DNA of 64,000 bases from Cellulophaga sp. HaHa_2_95. GTDB taxonomy: Bacteria; Bacteroidota; Bacteroidia; Flavobacteriales; Flavobacteriaceae. How positions within the stretch are numbered: the first letter of the stretch is position 1; each line of letters begins with the position of its first letter. Below are positions 7,794-16,245 of this stretch, piece by piece. The position numbers and the translations under genes were made by a program. The stretch is taken from assembly GCF_019278565.1 (NCBI RefSeq), contig NZ_CP058988.1, forward strand, positions 2,480,001-2,544,000. Direction: 5' to 3'. The notes beneath the pieces were generated by a model. It saw nothing but the letters and a program-made list of their open reading frames with translations, ran no database searches and had not been told where the DNA came from.

Positions 7794-8599
7794 TGATCTT
7801 ATTTTATGCTTATGGATCAGGGTTAGGCCATATCAACCGCATACAAGCTTATATACAGGATAAAAACATTCCATTTTCATCCTGTATTATTCTTACCAAT
7901 ACCAAGCATAAAAATTTTATTTCTCCAGCAATAAAAACCATTTACCAGCAGGATTCTTTTTTTAAGGATAACTCGTTGTTCCGTGACATTTTACATCAAC
8001 TTATAGAAATCTATCTTATTAGAGAGCTAGTGGTAGATGTTTTTCCAAGCGGATTTTATGGGGAGCTTCAATATTTTGATGACGTACCCTTAAAAAAAAC
8101 CTTGTTAGCACGAATTCTTAAAGCCTCTTATTTTGAAAAGCATGGCACCCCGCGTTATGATGAACTTTTGGTGCTAGAAAAAGGCATCGATTTAAAGCAC
8201 TATAATTTTAAGAAAGTTGCTTATGCTCAGGTGCAAACAGATTTACATCATTCCAAAAAAGAAATACGAATTAAAGCACCCTTCTTTTATATTATACATT
8301 CAGAACCAGGGGAAGAAGTGCATCAGTTATATAAAATGGCTAAGATGCATCAAAAGAATGGAGAGCACATTTACATCCAAACCTTTTGTGCCCTAGATGA
8401 TTTAACTAATGAGGAGGGAGTTACCGTACTACAGAATACACCGCCACTTTTAAGCTTATTAGAGGAAGCAGATAAGCTATTTACGGCCTGTGGGTTCAAT
8501 TTGTTTTATGCTACAGAACAGTATAGAGCTAAACAATATTTTATGCCCTTTAAACGGCGTTATGATGATCAATTTCAAAGGAAATTACTAAATACTTAA
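7793..8599 (+). CDS. GT-B-like protein (MurG/UGT-like), last gene of LemA/GT operon
   Basis: A 268-residue protein beginning ILFYAYGSGLGHINRIQAY. The G-x-G-x-x-x-R loop is what is seen at the N terminus of MurG/UGT-like GT-B proteins. A second half with LLSLLEEADKLFTACGFNLFYA and an ending that mentions a Phe/Arg-rich tail (FMPFKRRYDDQFQRK) fits the domain that recognises the donor nucleotide in that fold. It is shorter than usual (family members are about 350-400 residues). No signal peptide is seen. Its start overlaps the previous stop by one base. Confidence 0.55.
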   Translation: MILFYAYGSGLGHINRIQAYIQDKNIPFSSCIILTNTKHKNFISPAIKTIYQQDSFFKDNSLFRDILHQLIEIYLIRELVVDVFPSGFYGELQYFDDVPLKKTLLARILKASYFEKHGTPRYDELLVLEKGIDLKHYNFKKVAYAQVQTDLHHSKKEIRIKAPFFYIIHSEPGEEVHQLYKMAKMHQKNGEHIYIQTFCALDDLTNEEGVTVLQNTPPLLSLLEEADKLFTACGFNLFYATEQYRAKQYFMPFKRRYDDQFQRKLLNT

Positions 8600-8623
8600 G
8601 TGAGGGTTCTTCGCTTCAGAGCA

Positions 8624-8650
8624 CTGTTAGCAATGTTAGCACTGTTAGGA
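8624..8650. repeat. Three tandem 9-bp units (nTGTTAGnA)
   Basis: CTGTTAGCA, ATGTTAGCA and CTGTTAGGA follow each other without gaps between two convergent stops. The last copy overlaps the end of the EamA gene. Short and of unknown meaning. Confidence 0.6.
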
Positions 8651-9544
8651 ATATAGAATTAGAAATACACCCGCCATGATACCTGCCAATGGGACCAGCT
8701 TTTTTCGTTTGTTTTGTTCTTTAAAAATAATGCCACCAAGTACTACAGCAATAATAATCTGACTTCTTTTTATGGCTGAAAGTAACATAATTAAAGCATC
8801 AGGATCTTGTAAGGCTTTAAAATAGAAGTAATCGGCTATTTGTAACAGAATCCCAACAAGCGGAATAGACCAACGCCATTTAAATGCTTTTCTTTTTTCT
8901 GCATACGGAAACCAAGTACTACTTAAAATAACCAACAGAATAAGAACAGTATACCAACAAAACCAGAATTGAAGTGTTTGCGGATTTAAATGTATTGTTT
9001 GAATTAAAAATTTATCATAGAGACCACTAGAGGCACCTAAGAAAGTAGCACCGATAATGGCAAAAATCCATTTGTTGCGTTTAAAATTGATACCCTCTTT
9101 TTTTCCTATTTTAGAATACAGCATTACCGATAAGATGATTAGAAAAAAACCAATCCATTGGTAAAGGTTTGGTTTTTCTTGGTAGATGGTTATGGCGCCA
9201 ATAAACGTAAAAAACGGACCAGCAGAACGTATGGGAGTGACTATCGTTATAGGTAAATGCTTTAGGGCCTGATAGGCTAAAACCCAAGATGCCGCCATGA
9301 TAGCCGATTTTATGAGAATAAATCCATGTGTTTTCCAAGGGATGTCTGTAATATAGAAGTCTATATTTACCATCTCTTCTTTAAAGAAATGTGAGGCCAT
9401 ATAAAAAGGAATCAGTAGTAAAAAACCAGAAGAGATAGTACCCAGTAGCACAGGAAAAACTTCATTTCCTTGTACGGCATGTTTCTTACATAAGTTATGT
9501 AAACCAAGAAATAAAGCAGCTAAAAGACCAAGATACATCCACAT
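8645..9544 (-). CDS. EamA/DMT-family transporter
   Basis: A 299-residue protein with about ten hydrophobic segments and two repeated EamA halves. The first half ends near IGFFLIILSVMLYSKIG and the second near LVPLAGIMAGVFLILYS, each with the typical Gly and Pro positions (PITIVTPIRSAGPFF; AIKRSQIIIAVVLGG). Family members move small metabolites across the inner membrane. The substrate is unknown. It faces the LemA/GT operon and is not part of it. Confidence 0.85.
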   Translation of the reverse strand: MWMYLGLLAALFLGLHNLCKKHAVQGNEVFPVLLGTISSGFLLLIPFYMASHFFKEEMVNIDFYITDIPWKTHGFILIKSAIMAASWVLAYQALKHLPITIVTPIRSAGPFFTFIGAITIYQEKPNLYQWIGFFLIILSVMLYSKIGKKEGINFKRNKWIFAIIGATFLGASSGLYDKFLIQTIHLNPQTLQFWFCWYTVLILLVILSSTWFPYAEKRKAFKWRWSIPLVGILLQIADYFYFKALQDPDALIMLLSAIKRSQIIIAVVLGGIIFKEQNKRKKLVPLAGIMAGVFLILYS

Positions 9545-10424
9545 AATGCGCGCGAAGATATCGAATTTATAAACTTTAGCTAGAATTTAATAAAGCAACC
9601 TCCTTAAGATATTTGAAAAGTCCCTGAACAAAAAATCATTTGGTGGGGTGCTAACATCTTCAGCTTAGTACTTGGATGTATAAAAAAATAATTATAGGTA
9701 CTTAGAATCTAGTAGATATAAAGGCATGGGATAAAGAAATTTTTAAATGTTGGATAGTAAGTTTAATTAGTAACGCATTTTCATTCTAAAATGTTTTTCA
9801 AATTACAGTGGTCCACTTCATAATTTTATTAGATTTAGGGGCCATTATTTGTCTGTTTTTTTTAAAAGAATTGTATTCGTTTTTCTGCAACCACCACAGT
9901 AATATACTACAGAATGAGTGAATGAAATTATGCGCTAATCAATACATTTAAAAGTAAAAGCAATACAAACTTACAGATAGAGTTCCAATCGGTTATTTCG
10001 CCATGAATCATTCACCAGTAGAAAGTGGTGCACAATAAGATATTTCTCCCAGAACGATATTATATCATAGTGACCATAGTGCCACTAAATTAGATATTTC
10101 AACTCAAGAAATTACGTTAAAAAACGATAGTTATAGGCTTGCAAAGCTCCAATTGTACATTTATAATTACACATTCTTATCAACTGTATCACTTACCCAC
10201 AAGACAAGCTTTCAGTAGTCCTGTGATTCACTACGGCTCCCATTTGGTATCAGTTGCAACGCTTTTTTCCCAAAGTTTAAAACTAAAATCAATTACGTAC
10301 CCTTACGCATTATCTTACAGGCCTACGTATTTCGAGAGAACTACGAATAAAATACCTTGCAGATCTTTAAGGAACCGCAGTTCAATTAATCGTACAATTT
10401 TATAATAATAACAACAATAACATT
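9545..10424. other. 880-base gene-free region upstream of the cytolysin
   Basis: No intact gene was found on either strand. An 88-codon open frame at 10139-10405 (+) has no domain, no credible start context and a composition rich in Ser/Tyr/Arg, and is probably not real. Around 9970-10210 a + frame stays open with one internal TAA and has a coding-like look, so a decayed gene is possible but not shown. The last 40 bases are A/T-rich, as in a leader for the cytolysin gene. Confidence 0.5.
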
Positions 10425-12044
10425 ATGAAAACATATAATAATTTATTTAACAACCATTTGTCGAATTGGCATTTCGGGTCTATTCTTTTTTTTACCTGCT
10501 TCCTTAGTGTTCTTTTTAATGCCTCATGTAGTAAAGAGAAGGAGTCACAGACGGACCCTGCCATGACAAATGCGGCCAAACTAACGGCATTTAATGCGGA
10601 AATAAATGCGCTTTTACCCTTTGAAAACCCAATAGTTATTGATCCTCCAGAAGAGATTTCATCGGAACCAGCTGAAGAAACAGGTGATTATTTGTGCAGC
10701 ACAAAAAGATTCAAAGCAGCTCCTGAATATAATGAAATGCTTTTGTTAGATCCAACAACTAGTGTAATATACCCTGGTGCATTAATTAGAGGAGAATCTA
10801 TAGCCACTGGAGAGTATATTCCTATAGTTGCCAGTCGTAAGCCTATTTCTATTTCTGTTTCGTTGCAGAATATAACAGGTAGTCCAAGCCGTACCGTAGA
10901 AGATCCAAAGCTCTCTACAATTCGCGAGGCCATAAACGATATATTAAGCACAGAGGTTACGGGAGCAACAGCTTCTAAATTATCTTTTGAAGTTTCCAAT
11001 GTGTATTCAGAAGAACACCTTAAAGGTTCTATAGGGGCAAATTATAATAGTACGACAGTAGATGTAGGGAGTTCTTTTGATTTTTCATCCGAAAAAGCGG
11101 AAAGCAGAGTTGTAGTTAAATATGTACAAAGTTATTATACCATAGATATGGATGCTGTTGAAAATCCTAGTGATTTATTTACAGAGCTACCTGAAGTAGC
11201 TTCTCTAGGGGCTACTTTACCAAGTTATATTTCAACGGTAACGTATGGTCGAATGATTTTATTTACCGCTACCTCTAGTTATTCTAATACAGAAATGAAC
11301 GCTGCTTTTAGTGCTGCTTTTGAATCTGGTATTTCTGATGGAAATGTACAAATAGATGCTTCTTATCAAAATATAATTAATAATTCATCTATTAAAGCCT
11401 TTGTTATGGGAGGATCTGGAGCAGAAGCGGTACAAGCTGTAACAGGTATTGAGGGCGTGAAAAGTTTTATTTTAAGTGGTGGTAATTATACCAAAGATTC
11501 GCCTGGAGCTCCATTATCCTATACCTTAAGAAATATAAGTAACAATGCGATATCTAATATTGTATTAGCCACAGAATATAGCGTACAACAGTGTGAAAAA
11601 ATTAGATCTAGATTTAAAATAACCCTTTCGGATCTTAATTGTTCCGGAGTTAAAGGGGAGACCGATGGTATTGCTGAAATGTTTGGATCTGTGACACTAT
11701 TGACTCAAAATGAGCATGAGTCACTCCTACAAGGAATTATTAATTTTGGAACTTATTTGTGGGGTCCCTATGATAGCGGCAGCTATCAAACAACAAGTAA
11801 TTTTCAATTAGCTATAAATTCCTCAATAACTGTTGTTCTTGAAAATCCAGGATCCGAGAGTTACGTTTATCTATTGGGAGTGCTTAAAGAATATGATTCT
11901 AGCATTTTTGATGCGGACGAAGATCTAGGATCCGATAGTAAAAAACTATTTCTTGCCGATTTATTATCGGGGAGTGCCACTTTAAATTTTAATGGCGATG
12001 GAGATTTTGCTACAGCAAATTTCATCATAGAAGCTTTAAACTAA
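10425..12044 (+). CDS. CDC-superfamily (thiol-activated cytolysin) lipoprotein, CDC-like
   Basis: A 539-residue exported protein, probably a lipoprotein (NASC, Cys35). Residues about 105-390 align by eye with domains 1-3 of cholesterol-dependent cytolysins: YYTIDMD...NPSDLF (238-252) matches the FYTVSAD...NPSDLF region of perfringolysin. VTYGRMI (272-278) matches VAYGRTI, and FVMGGSGAEA (327-335) matches the VLGGDA segment with the Gly-Gly pair needed for the oligomer transition. The Trp-rich undecapeptide that binds cholesterol is absent, and the C-terminal 145 residues look like a different beta-rich domain. This is the pattern of CDC-like proteins known from other Bacteroidota, for example Elizabethkingia, where a pair forms pores. 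No second CDC-like partner is visible nearby. The target membrane is unknown. Confidence 0.82.
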   Translation: MKTYNNLFNNHLSNWHFGSILFFTCFLSVLFNASCSKEKESQTDPAMTNAAKLTAFNAEINALLPFENPIVIDPPEEISSEPAEETGDYLCSTKRFKAAPEYNEMLLLDPTTSVIYPGALIRGESIATGEYIPIVASRKPISISVSLQNITGSPSRTVEDPKLSTIREAINDILSTEVTGATASKLSFEVSNVYSEEHLKGSIGANYNSTTVDVGSSFDFSSEKAESRVVVKYVQSYYTIDMDAVENPSDLFTELPEVASLGATLPSYISTVTYGRMILFTATSSYSNTEMNAAFSAAFESGISDGNVQIDASYQNIINNSSIKAFVMGGSGAEAVQAVTGIEGVKSFILSGGNYTKDSPGAPLSYTLRNISNNAISNIVLATEYSVQQCEKIRSRFKITLSDLNCSGVKGETDGIAEMFGSVTLLTQNEHESLLQGIINFGTYLWGPYDSGSYQTTSNFQLAINSSITVVLENPGSESYVYLLGVLKEYDSSIFDADEDLGSDSKKLFLADLLSGSATLNFNGDGDFATANFIIEALN

Positions 12045-12388
12045 AATAATTAGGTGAATTTTCGGAGTGTTTTTCATGGTTCATCAGAAGCCCTAACAAA
12101 ATCGTTAGGGCTTTTGTGTCTTTAAATCTATCTAGAGCATAATTAATAAACCTTTTAACGTCTTAAATTCAAGGGAGGGAATTAATTTCAAAACAAGGAG
12201 CTTGCTGGTTTAGATTTTGAAGATACATTGAGTAAATTTGCAGAGAAGAACAAATAATTTTTAGATCTTTAGTTGCGTAGTTACCTGAACCTATTTTATT
12301 TCCAATGCTAATAATAGGATTTGCTAGTATTTGGTGATATGTTTTTACAAGGAGGTATAATGGCGCTAAAGATAAAAACGGAAGTAGT
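12045..12388. other. Intergenic region upstream of DUF2130 gene
   Basis: It contains the cytolysin terminator (12088-12115) and the leader ORF with its SD (12349-12392). A short coding-looking piece of about 23 codons near 12187-12258 ends in TAA; it may be a gene remnant but is too short to assign. Confidence 0.45.
12088..12115 (+). terminator. Terminator after the cytolysin gene
   Basis: AAGCCCTAAC and GTTAGGGCTT form a 10-bp stem with a 6-base loop, followed by TT. Located 44 bases after the cytolysin stop. Confidence 0.85.
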
Positions 12389-12392
12389 ATGA
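12360..12392 (+). CDS. Ten-codon leader ORF coupled to the DUF2130 gene
   Basis: An ATG at 12360 with a strong Shine-Dalgarno site (AAGGAGG at 12349-12355, four bases away) opens a frame that reads MALKIKTEVV and stops with TGA at 12390-12392. The stop overlaps the ATG of the DUF2130 gene at 12389 in an ATGA. Such a strong SD is uncommon in this phylum. It could be a translational leader. It is not proven to be translated. Confidence 0.5.
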   Translation: MALKIKTEVV

Positions 12393-13648
12393 ATAACGAA
12401 ACTCAAATAAAATGTCCTAATTGTGGAACATCGATAGATGTGCAGGATATTTTATCCCACCAACTTGAGGAAGAAATAAAGCAGAAATATCAGTCTCAAA
12501 TTGCAGAAGAAAAGAGAAAGTACCAGCAGGAGCAGGAGAAACTGAAGCAAGAAAAAGTCATATTTGAACAAAAGAAGAAACAAGAAAATGAATTGTTTCA
12601 AGAGCGCTTAGAGAATCAACTAAAAGCAGGTAAAAAAGAGATTGAAGCCAAGCTCAAAAAGAAAATATCAGAAGAACAGTCCGAACAATTTGAGGCTTTA
12701 CAAAAAGAATTGAATGAAAAATCGGAACAAGTAAAAGAACTAAATCGTTCTAAAGCCGAAATAGAAAAATTGAAACGAGAAAAAAGCGAATTAAAAGAGG
12801 CTGCTGAAGCTGAAGCTCAAAAAAAGCTCAATCAAATTCTTATTGCTGAAAAAGAGAAGATTAAGAAATCGGAAGAGGATAAAAATGAATTGCGTTTTAA
12901 GGAAATGCAAAAGCAATTAGAAGACCAGAAAAAGCTGACGGAAGAAATGAAGCGGAAGCAGGAGCAAGGTTCTATGCAATTACAAGGAGAAGTTCAAGAA
13001 TTGGCAATCGAAGAATGGTTGGCAGCTCAGTTTCCATTAGATACGATAGAGGAAATTAAAAAAGGCGCTAGAGGTGGGGATTGTATTCAAATCGTAAATA
13101 CCCGTACAGAACAGAACTGCGGCAAAATATATTACGAGAGTAAGCGTACTAAAGATTTTCAGCCTGTTTGGATTGAAAAATTTAAGAATGATATCCGAGA
13201 AAAAGGCGCTAATATTGGTGTTTTAGTTACAGAAGTGATGCCTTCTGATATGGATCGAATGGGACTTAAAGAAGGTATTTGGATTTGTAATTATGAAGAA
13301 TTTAAAGGTCTTTGTAAAGTGTTACGCGAATCTATTGTCAAAGTAAATTTAGCCCTTAGTACGCAAGAGAATAAAGGGGATAAAATGGATATGCTTTATG
13401 ATTACCTGACGAGCAATCAATTTAGAATGCAAATAGAAGCTATTGTGGAAGGTTTTACAGCAATGAAGACTGCTTTAGATAGTGAGAAGAGGGCTATGCA
13501 GCGTATCTGGAAAGAACGGGAAAAGCAAATAGATAAGGTAACGAATAACACCATAGACATGCACGCGTCTATAAAAGGAATTGCGGGGAACGCTATTCAA
13601 TCGGTTAAAGCGTTAGAACTTCCAGGAGATGATGGGTTATTTTTATAA
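12389..13648 (+). CDS. DUF2130 family coiled-coil protein with PD-(D/E)xK-like core
   Basis: A 419-residue soluble protein. It opens with a CPNCGTSID zinc-ribbon knuckle (C9-x2-C12), continues with a Lys/Glu-rich coiled coil from about 22 to 195, then the DUF2130 domain. The domain holds EEW (208-210), GARGGDCIQI (D231) and IYYESKRTKDF (E250, K252), a D...ExK arrangement as in the PD-(D/E)xK nuclease superfamily. The function is unknown; a DNA-related nuclease role is an inference from these residues. The start is set by the leader ORF overlap. It is convergent with the ornithine cyclodeaminase gene. Confidence 0.85.
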   Translation: MNNETQIKCPNCGTSIDVQDILSHQLEEEIKQKYQSQIAEEKRKYQQEQEKLKQEKVIFEQKKKQENELFQERLENQLKAGKKEIEAKLKKKISEEQSEQFEALQKELNEKSEQVKELNRSKAEIEKLKREKSELKEAAEAEAQKKLNQILIAEKEKIKKSEEDKNELRFKEMQKQLEDQKKLTEEMKRKQEQGSMQLQGEVQELAIEEWLAAQFPLDTIEEIKKGARGGDCIQIVNTRTEQNCGKIYYESKRTKDFQPVWIEKFKNDIREKGANIGVLVTEVMPSDMDRMGLKEGIWICNYEEFKGLCKVLRESIVKVNLALSTQENKGDKMDMLYDYLTSNQFRMQIEAIVEGFTAMKTALDSEKRAMQRIWKEREKQIDKVTNNTIDMHASIKGIAGNAIQSVKALELPGDDGLFL

Positions 13649-13718
13649 TTCAAAACGGAAGTTTTTCGATTTGCTTTAGGAAATACCATTAGTATTCTAT
13701 AGGAATAAACAAATCAGT

Positions 13719-13760
13719 AAAGGGTGTTAAATAGCTAAAAAGTCTATTTAACACCCTTTT
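13719..13760. terminator. Bidirectional terminator between DUF2130 and cyclodeaminase genes
   Basis: A perfect 16-bp stem (arms starting AAAGGGTGTTAAATAG) with a 9-base loop, T-rich on the right side, lies between convergent stops. Confidence 0.88.
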
Positions 13761-13785
13761 TTTAACTGATGGTTATTGCGTAGTT

Positions 13786-14754
13786 TTAAGCTGTTTGTTT
13801 CTTGTTAAATTTAGTATATACTGTATAGGCGAAAGCCAGATCTTCAATAGCAAGACCCAAGGAAGCAAAAATCGATGGTTTGTTTTGATAACTGCAGTTA
13901 TTCTGTGAAACCAACTCATAGAGACTTTTTTCAATAAGATCTTTTGGAGCCGTTTCTATTTCATTTGCGGCAAGTATAAGCTCCCCTTTTTGTTGTTCTG
14001 CGGCGTTATAATTGTCTACAATTACGGCTGAGTTTAAAACAATATCAGAAGCGAGTTCTGTATGATTAGGATCCCAGGCGCCAACAGCATTTATATGCAC
14101 ATGACTGCGCATTCCTTTTTGTGAAATTAGTGGTGATTTTGCACCGGTTACAGTACATACAATATCAGAAGCATTAGCGGCTTCTTGTGCCGTGCTACAT
14201 TTTGTAAATGTAATACTAGGGTAGAGGCCAGATACCTTCTGTATAAAACTATTTAAATTTTCTTGATTTCTTCCGTACACAAAAACAGTTTTAACTTCAC
14301 GAACTAAGGTGATGGCGTGTAAATGAGAATAGGCTTGTGTCCCTGTTCCTAGTATTCCTAAGCTTTCGGCATTAGGTATGGCGGTGTAATCTGTAACTAA
14401 AGCACTGACCGCAGCAGTTCTCATTTCTGTCATGGTGTGGGCATCAAAATTAGCGAGAAGCTGTCCTGTCTCCGTTTCAAAAAGATGGAATATTCCTTGA
14501 TGAGAACTTAGCCCTTTTCTATGGTTGCCAGGAAATATACTTAATATTTTTACACCCATAACGTTATAGGGTTTAAAGTAAGCCGGCATTAAGCCCATGA
14601 TGCCATTTGATGGTTCTGGAAGCTCCATTTTAGAACGTAGAGGGTTCAGTATATTTTCATCAGAAGCAATCTTAAAAAGGGCTCTCATGACCTCAATACA
14701 TTCCTTCATGCTAATTAATTCGTGTATTTTATTGTGATCAAAATAATGAACCAT
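13786..14754 (-). CDS. Ornithine cyclodeaminase / mu-crystallin family protein
   Basis: A 322-residue member of the ornithine cyclodeaminase family. Seen: RSKMELPEP near residue 40, KILSIFPGNHRKGLSSHQG, the region AHTMTEMRTAAVSAL with the Arg and the Thr/Ala-rich helix, then the NAD-binding GILGTGTQAYSHL and INAVGAWDP. The family includes ornithine and lysine cyclodeaminases, ketimine reductases, alanine dehydrogenases and opine-type enzymes, so the reaction cannot be fixed from sequence. It sits downstream of an NCS1 permease gene with a 210-base gap, so it may be transcribed with the peptidase/permease operon or separately. Confidence 0.85.
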   Translation of the reverse strand: MVHYFDHNKIHELISMKECIEVMRALFKIASDENILNPLRSKMELPEPSNGIMGLMPAYFKPYNVMGVKILSIFPGNHRKGLSSHQGIFHLFETETGQLLANFDAHTMTEMRTAAVSALVTDYTAIPNAESLGILGTGTQAYSHLHAITLVREVKTVFVYGRNQENLNSFIQKVSGLYPSITFTKCSTAQEAANASDIVCTVTGAKSPLISQKGMRSHVHINAVGAWDPNHTELASDIVLNSAVIVDNYNAAEQQKGELILAANEIETAPKDLIEKSLYELVSQNNCSYQNKPSIFASLGLAIEDLAFAYTVYTKFNKKQTA

Positions 14755-14964
14755 GTATAGCGGGTATTTAATGTGATGTATAATGTAATATGGAGACCAG
14801 ATTGTCTGCGTTTTGGTGTAAACGAAGGTATTAATTTCTTACGTAATGGCAGGGAACGAAGAGCGTTCTTTTTGTTTTAAAAAAGCGAAATATTGTACGT
14901 CTTTTAAGAAGTAATCAACGCTTTAAGTGGTAAATAAATGAGTGAGCCAATGCTATATTGCTTG

Positions 14965-16239
14965 TCATTTGTCTGTTGCCTTAGAGTTAAATATCGCTTT
15001 CCAGTTTAATAGGCCATATAACAATCCACCAAGTATAAAGGAATCTATAAAATAAGCGTGCGTTAGTTGAAACAGTTCCAAATAGGTAAACACGGTGATG
15101 ATAGAGCTAAGCACCCAACTGATTAAGGCCTTAGGTTGCCATTCAGGAATCTCATCCAATTCATAACGTTGTTTTTTTACCCAATAGAAATTAATGATGT
15201 AAATAGCGGAAATGGATGGTGCTAAAACACCCAGGAAATTTAGAAAATCAAATAAGTATTCGGAGAATCCTAATAAGGCGAATACAATCCCAAAAACACT
15301 TACGATCAGTACTATTTTTTTAAAAGCCCATTCCGTTTTTATAGTGGAAAATGTCAATACTGTGGAATATAAATTACTCGCATTACCTACCCAAGTAGAT
15401 ATCAATAATAAAACGAAGGCTGGAAGAACCAAACCTAACTCTTGCATTACTTTAATAATATCTACTTCTCCTGTTTGTATCGAAGGAATAGCACTAAATA
15501 AAAGCGCAACAGGAAAGCCGATGGTGATTCCTAAAACGGCAATCATACTTTGTTTATCATTGTAAATAAACCGTGAGAAGTCTGCCATCATCACAGGAAA
15601 AAGAATAGAAGAGCCCACCAGTATAGAAGTGGCTTCAAATAAGGTCATTGTAGGATTTTCGGGAACAAAATTTATTACTGCTGTAAGCGACATCCCTTGG
15701 TCAAATGAAACATAAATAACATAGCACAAAAAAAGGGTAAGCACGGGTACCGCAAAATTTGCTAAACGCTCTAAACTTTTAATTCCATAGAGTGTAGTAC
15801 CGGTGATCATGGCTCCCATAATAATGATGATAGGCCATTGTGGAAGCGCTACTGCAAAGGTGTCAAGCGCCGTATCTACTACAGCAACAGAGAGTAGTTC
15901 TAGGGCTACCGAAAACCATCCTAAAAGTGTAATTCCGAAAATAAAATTCATGATTTTAGCACCCTGTCTGCCAAAACTAAAGTGAAGGATCATATAGGTA
16001 GAAAGTCTAGATCTATTTCCAATTTTAGTGGTCGCTAAACACATCAACGTTAAAACAACAGTACTGATGCTAAAAGCCCACAAAGCATCTTTGAAACCGA
16101 CACCCAAAGCCACTTCAGAACCTAAAAATAATATAGGAAGAGTCAAACCTGTCCCAGCTATTATAATGGCGATAAGCCAGCCAGAAGTAAAATCTTTAGG
16201 CTGTACTTTTGTATTTGCGTATTGGTTGTCTTCGGCCAT
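14965..16239 (-). CDS. NCS1-family permease (cytosine permease-like), copy 1
   Basis: A 424-residue inner-membrane protein with about 12 helices. The N-terminal stretch SGWLIAIIIAGTGLTLP with the NRSRLSTYMILHFSFG loop is characteristic of the NCS1 (CodB-type) family, proton or sodium symporters for nucleobases, hydantoins, allantoin or pyridoxine. The substrate cannot be read from the sequence. It starts 6 bases after the stop of the PepD-type gene, within the same operon as another permease of this family (17692-18960). Confidence 0.84.
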   Translation of the reverse strand: MAEDNQYANTKVQPKDFTSGWLIAIIIAGTGLTLPILFLGSEVALGVGFKDALWAFSISTVVLTLMCLATTKIGNRSRLSTYMILHFSFGRQGAKIMNFIFGITLLGWFSVALELLSVAVVDTALDTFAVALPQWPIIIIMGAMITGTTLYGIKSLERLANFAVPVLTLFLCYVIYVSFDQGMSLTAVINFVPENPTMTLFEATSILVGSSILFPVMMADFSRFIYNDKQSMIAVLGITIGFPVALLFSAIPSIQTGEVDIIKVMQELGLVLPAFVLLLISTWVGNASNLYSTVLTFSTIKTEWAFKKIVLIVSVFGIVFALLGFSEYLFDFLNFLGVLAPSISAIYIINFYWVKKQRYELDEIPEWQPKALISWVLSSIITVFTYLELFQLTHAYFIDSFILGGLLYGLLNWKAIFNSKATDK

Positions 16240-16245
16240 AATTGC

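Noticed and set aside
8624-8650. A CRISPR-like or phase-variable repeat
   Set aside because: Only three 9-bp units without spacers; they lie at a gene end and do not alter a reading frame that is known to vary.
9970-10210. A longer + frame with one internal stop that looks coding-like
   Set aside because: Could be a decayed gene, but no recognisable family could be read, so it is only mentioned in the intergenic entry.
10139-10405. An 88-codon open frame upstream of the cytolysin gene
   Set aside because: Its composition and lack of any domain or start signal suggest chance; the sequence next to it shows no coding pattern.
12187-12258. A 23-codon coding-looking tail before the DUF2130 leader
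   Set aside because: Too short to assign; no second piece of the same gene was found.
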